From: UBA2589 sp038120095
Lineage (GTDB): Bacteria; Gemmatimonadota; Gemmatimonadetes; Longimicrobiales; Gaopeijiaceae
NCBI GenBank assembly: GCA_038120095.1
Contig: JAYOKZ010000074.1
Span: 1-7,352 of the forward strand
DNA: 7,352 bases
Reading direction: 5' to 3'
Both the position numbers and the translations under genes were made by a program. Shown piece after piece: positions 6,948 to 7,352 of this stretch (position 1 is its first letter; each line of letters opens with the position of its first letter). A model generated the notes under the pieces. It was not told the origin of the DNA, ran no database searches, and was given only the letters and a program-made list of their open reading frames with translations.

Positions 6948-7232
6948 TCAGTCCGCGTCCTGAAGCGAGGAGAGCAGCTTCACGCACAGACAGTCGGCCG
7001 TCTCGCGACGGAGGGCGAGCAGCGAACCGTCGACCGATACGATCGGGTCGCCCCCGGGGGAGGAACGCACCGGACAGATCCGGCATCCGGGAAGGACACC
7101 TCGTTCGAGGAGGGGCTCGGCGAGCTCGACCGGCAGATCGATGGACACGAGCTCCACCTCCTGCTGCAACGGGATGTCCCCGAGGCGCAGATCTGAGCGC
7201 TCGTCCTGACCTTCCACGACTGGAAGCTGCAT
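6948..7232 (-). CDS. feoA: Ferrous iron transport protein A (FeoA, SH3-like), cysteine-rich variant
   Basis: FeoA is a small cytosolic SH3-like protein that works with FeoB. The 94-residue product shows the family pattern: LRLGDIPLQQEVELVSID (15-32), LAEPLLERGVLPGCRI (37-52, the RLxxLGxxPG region), SPGGDPIVSVDGSLLALRRETADCLCV (58-84, the GDPI and LxLR-A-x-I-V elements) and a short polar tail. The ATG at 7230-7232 is preferred over an in-frame ATG at 7341-7343. The extra 37 residues from the longer start have no family resemblance, the longer start has GGGAG touching the ATG with no spacing, and it would run through the probable promoter/operator. The gene precedes feoB by 15 bases, the classic feoAB order. 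An oddity is four cysteines, C50 and C53 (CxxC) and C81 and C83 (CxC), at positions usually hydrophobic or polar in FeoA. No feoC is visible. Confidence 0.88.
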   Translation of the reverse strand: MQLPVVEGQDERSDLRLGDIPLQQEVELVSIDLPVELAEPLLERGVLPGCRICPVRSSPGGDPIVSVDGSLLALRRETADCLCVKLLSSLQDAD

Positions 7233-7269
7233 GGTCTGCCCGCTGCTCTCGAACCGGATGATACGGCGC

Positions 7270-7290
7270 TGAGATTGAAATTGACTCTCA
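7270..7290 (-). promoter_or_regulatory. Fur-like operator upstream of feoAB
   Basis: On the - strand this 21-base site reads TGAGAGTCAA-T-TTCAATCTCA, a near-palindrome whose arms match at TGAGA/TCTCA and in the inner AA/TT, with two mismatches per arm. By my alignment 13 of 21 positions match the E. coli Fur-box consensus, mainly the outer TGA...TCA and the inner A and TCA positions. It is markedly AT-richer than its surroundings and ends 37 bases before the proposed feoA ATG, where an iron repressor would block the promoter. A weak -10 candidate TATCAT (7263-7258) lies just downstream, but no good -35 is spaced correctly. Repression by Fe2+-bound Fur is the likely mode. A DtxR/IdeR-type box fits less well. 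Confidence 0.45.
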
Positions 7291-7300
7291 ACTAAGGTAC

Positions 7301-7336
7301 TCGCCCCCGGTGGGGTGCGAAACCCGCGAGGCGGTT
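7301..7336. other. Two adjacent small hairpins upstream of the feo operator
   Basis: Bases 7301-7308 can pair with 7312-7320 (TCGCCCCC arm, GGT loop, one bulged T), and 7321-7327 with 7331-7336 (AACC and GC pairs around a GAG loop, one bulged C). They fill the space between the operator and the window edge, where no coding region is convincing. They may be the terminator region of a gene lying outside the window. No T-tract follows on either strand, so the assignment is tentative. Confidence 0.22.
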
Positions 7337-7352
7337 GGTACATCTCCCGCCC

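Noticed and set aside
6348..7196. 282-codon open frame on the + strand across feoA and the feoB start
   Set aside because: It spans two convincing genes on the other strand and their intergenic gap, and its composition is that of a shadow frame.
7233..7343. Longer FeoA start at 7343 adding 37 residues
   Set aside because: The extension lacks family similarity, its GGGAG abuts the ATG, and it would run through the AT-rich palindrome that looks like the operator.
1..7352. CRISPR arrays, tRNA or rRNA genes, insertion sequences, toxin-antitoxin or phage-defence genes
   Set aside because: No direct-repeat arrays, cloverleaf-like sequences, transposase motifs, terminal repeats or defence domains were recognised on reading both strands.

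Overview
The window looks like a piece of chromosome from a GC-rich, Gram-negative (diderm) bacterium. It encodes an exported outer-membrane-type beta-barrel, a very large secreted BNR/Asp-box (VPS10/sortilin-like) propeller protein, and a Feo ferrous-iron uptake system. Large exported VPS10-like proteins of this layout, with a glycine-rich linker and a C-terminal helical tail, are especially common in Gemmatimonadota and related soil or marine lineages. I therefore favour Gemmatimonadota, but this is inference from protein style and not from a marker gene.

Layout. Positions 1-252 (+ strand) hold the 3' end of an NTF2/SnoaL-like (DUF4440-type) protein. A strong GC-rich hairpin (302-344) sits between it and the convergent gene at 367-3483 (- strand), which encodes a 1038-residue secreted Asp-box propeller protein. 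All remaining genes are also on the - strand. Read in their own direction they are feoA (7232-6948), feoB (6932-5013), a 218-residue outer-membrane beta-barrel protein (5005-4349), and a KANL3/Tex30-like alpha/beta hydrolase (4332-3625). The gaps between these four are 15, 7 and 16 bases, so they look like one operon. A 141-base gap with a weak promoter candidate separates the operon from the propeller gene.

How it fits together. FeoB is the inner-membrane, GTPase-linked ferrous iron permease and FeoA its small cytosolic SH3-like partner. A 21-base near-palindrome about 37 bases upstream of the proposed feoA start (7270-7290) resembles a Fur-type operator and would make the operon iron-responsive. 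The beta-barrel protein directly behind feoB could be an outer-membrane component of the same response, but that is inferred only from position. The hydrolase has an intact Ser-Asp-His triad and no known link to iron.

I do not see a clearly new biological system here; most of the window is well explained by known families. The leads most worth checking are an unusual four-cysteine arrangement (CxxC plus CxC) in FeoA, the beta-barrel gene coupled to feoB, altered gate and P-loop residues in FeoB, and the Fur-like palindrome. No RNA genes, CRISPR arrays, insertion sequences or attachment sites were recognised.
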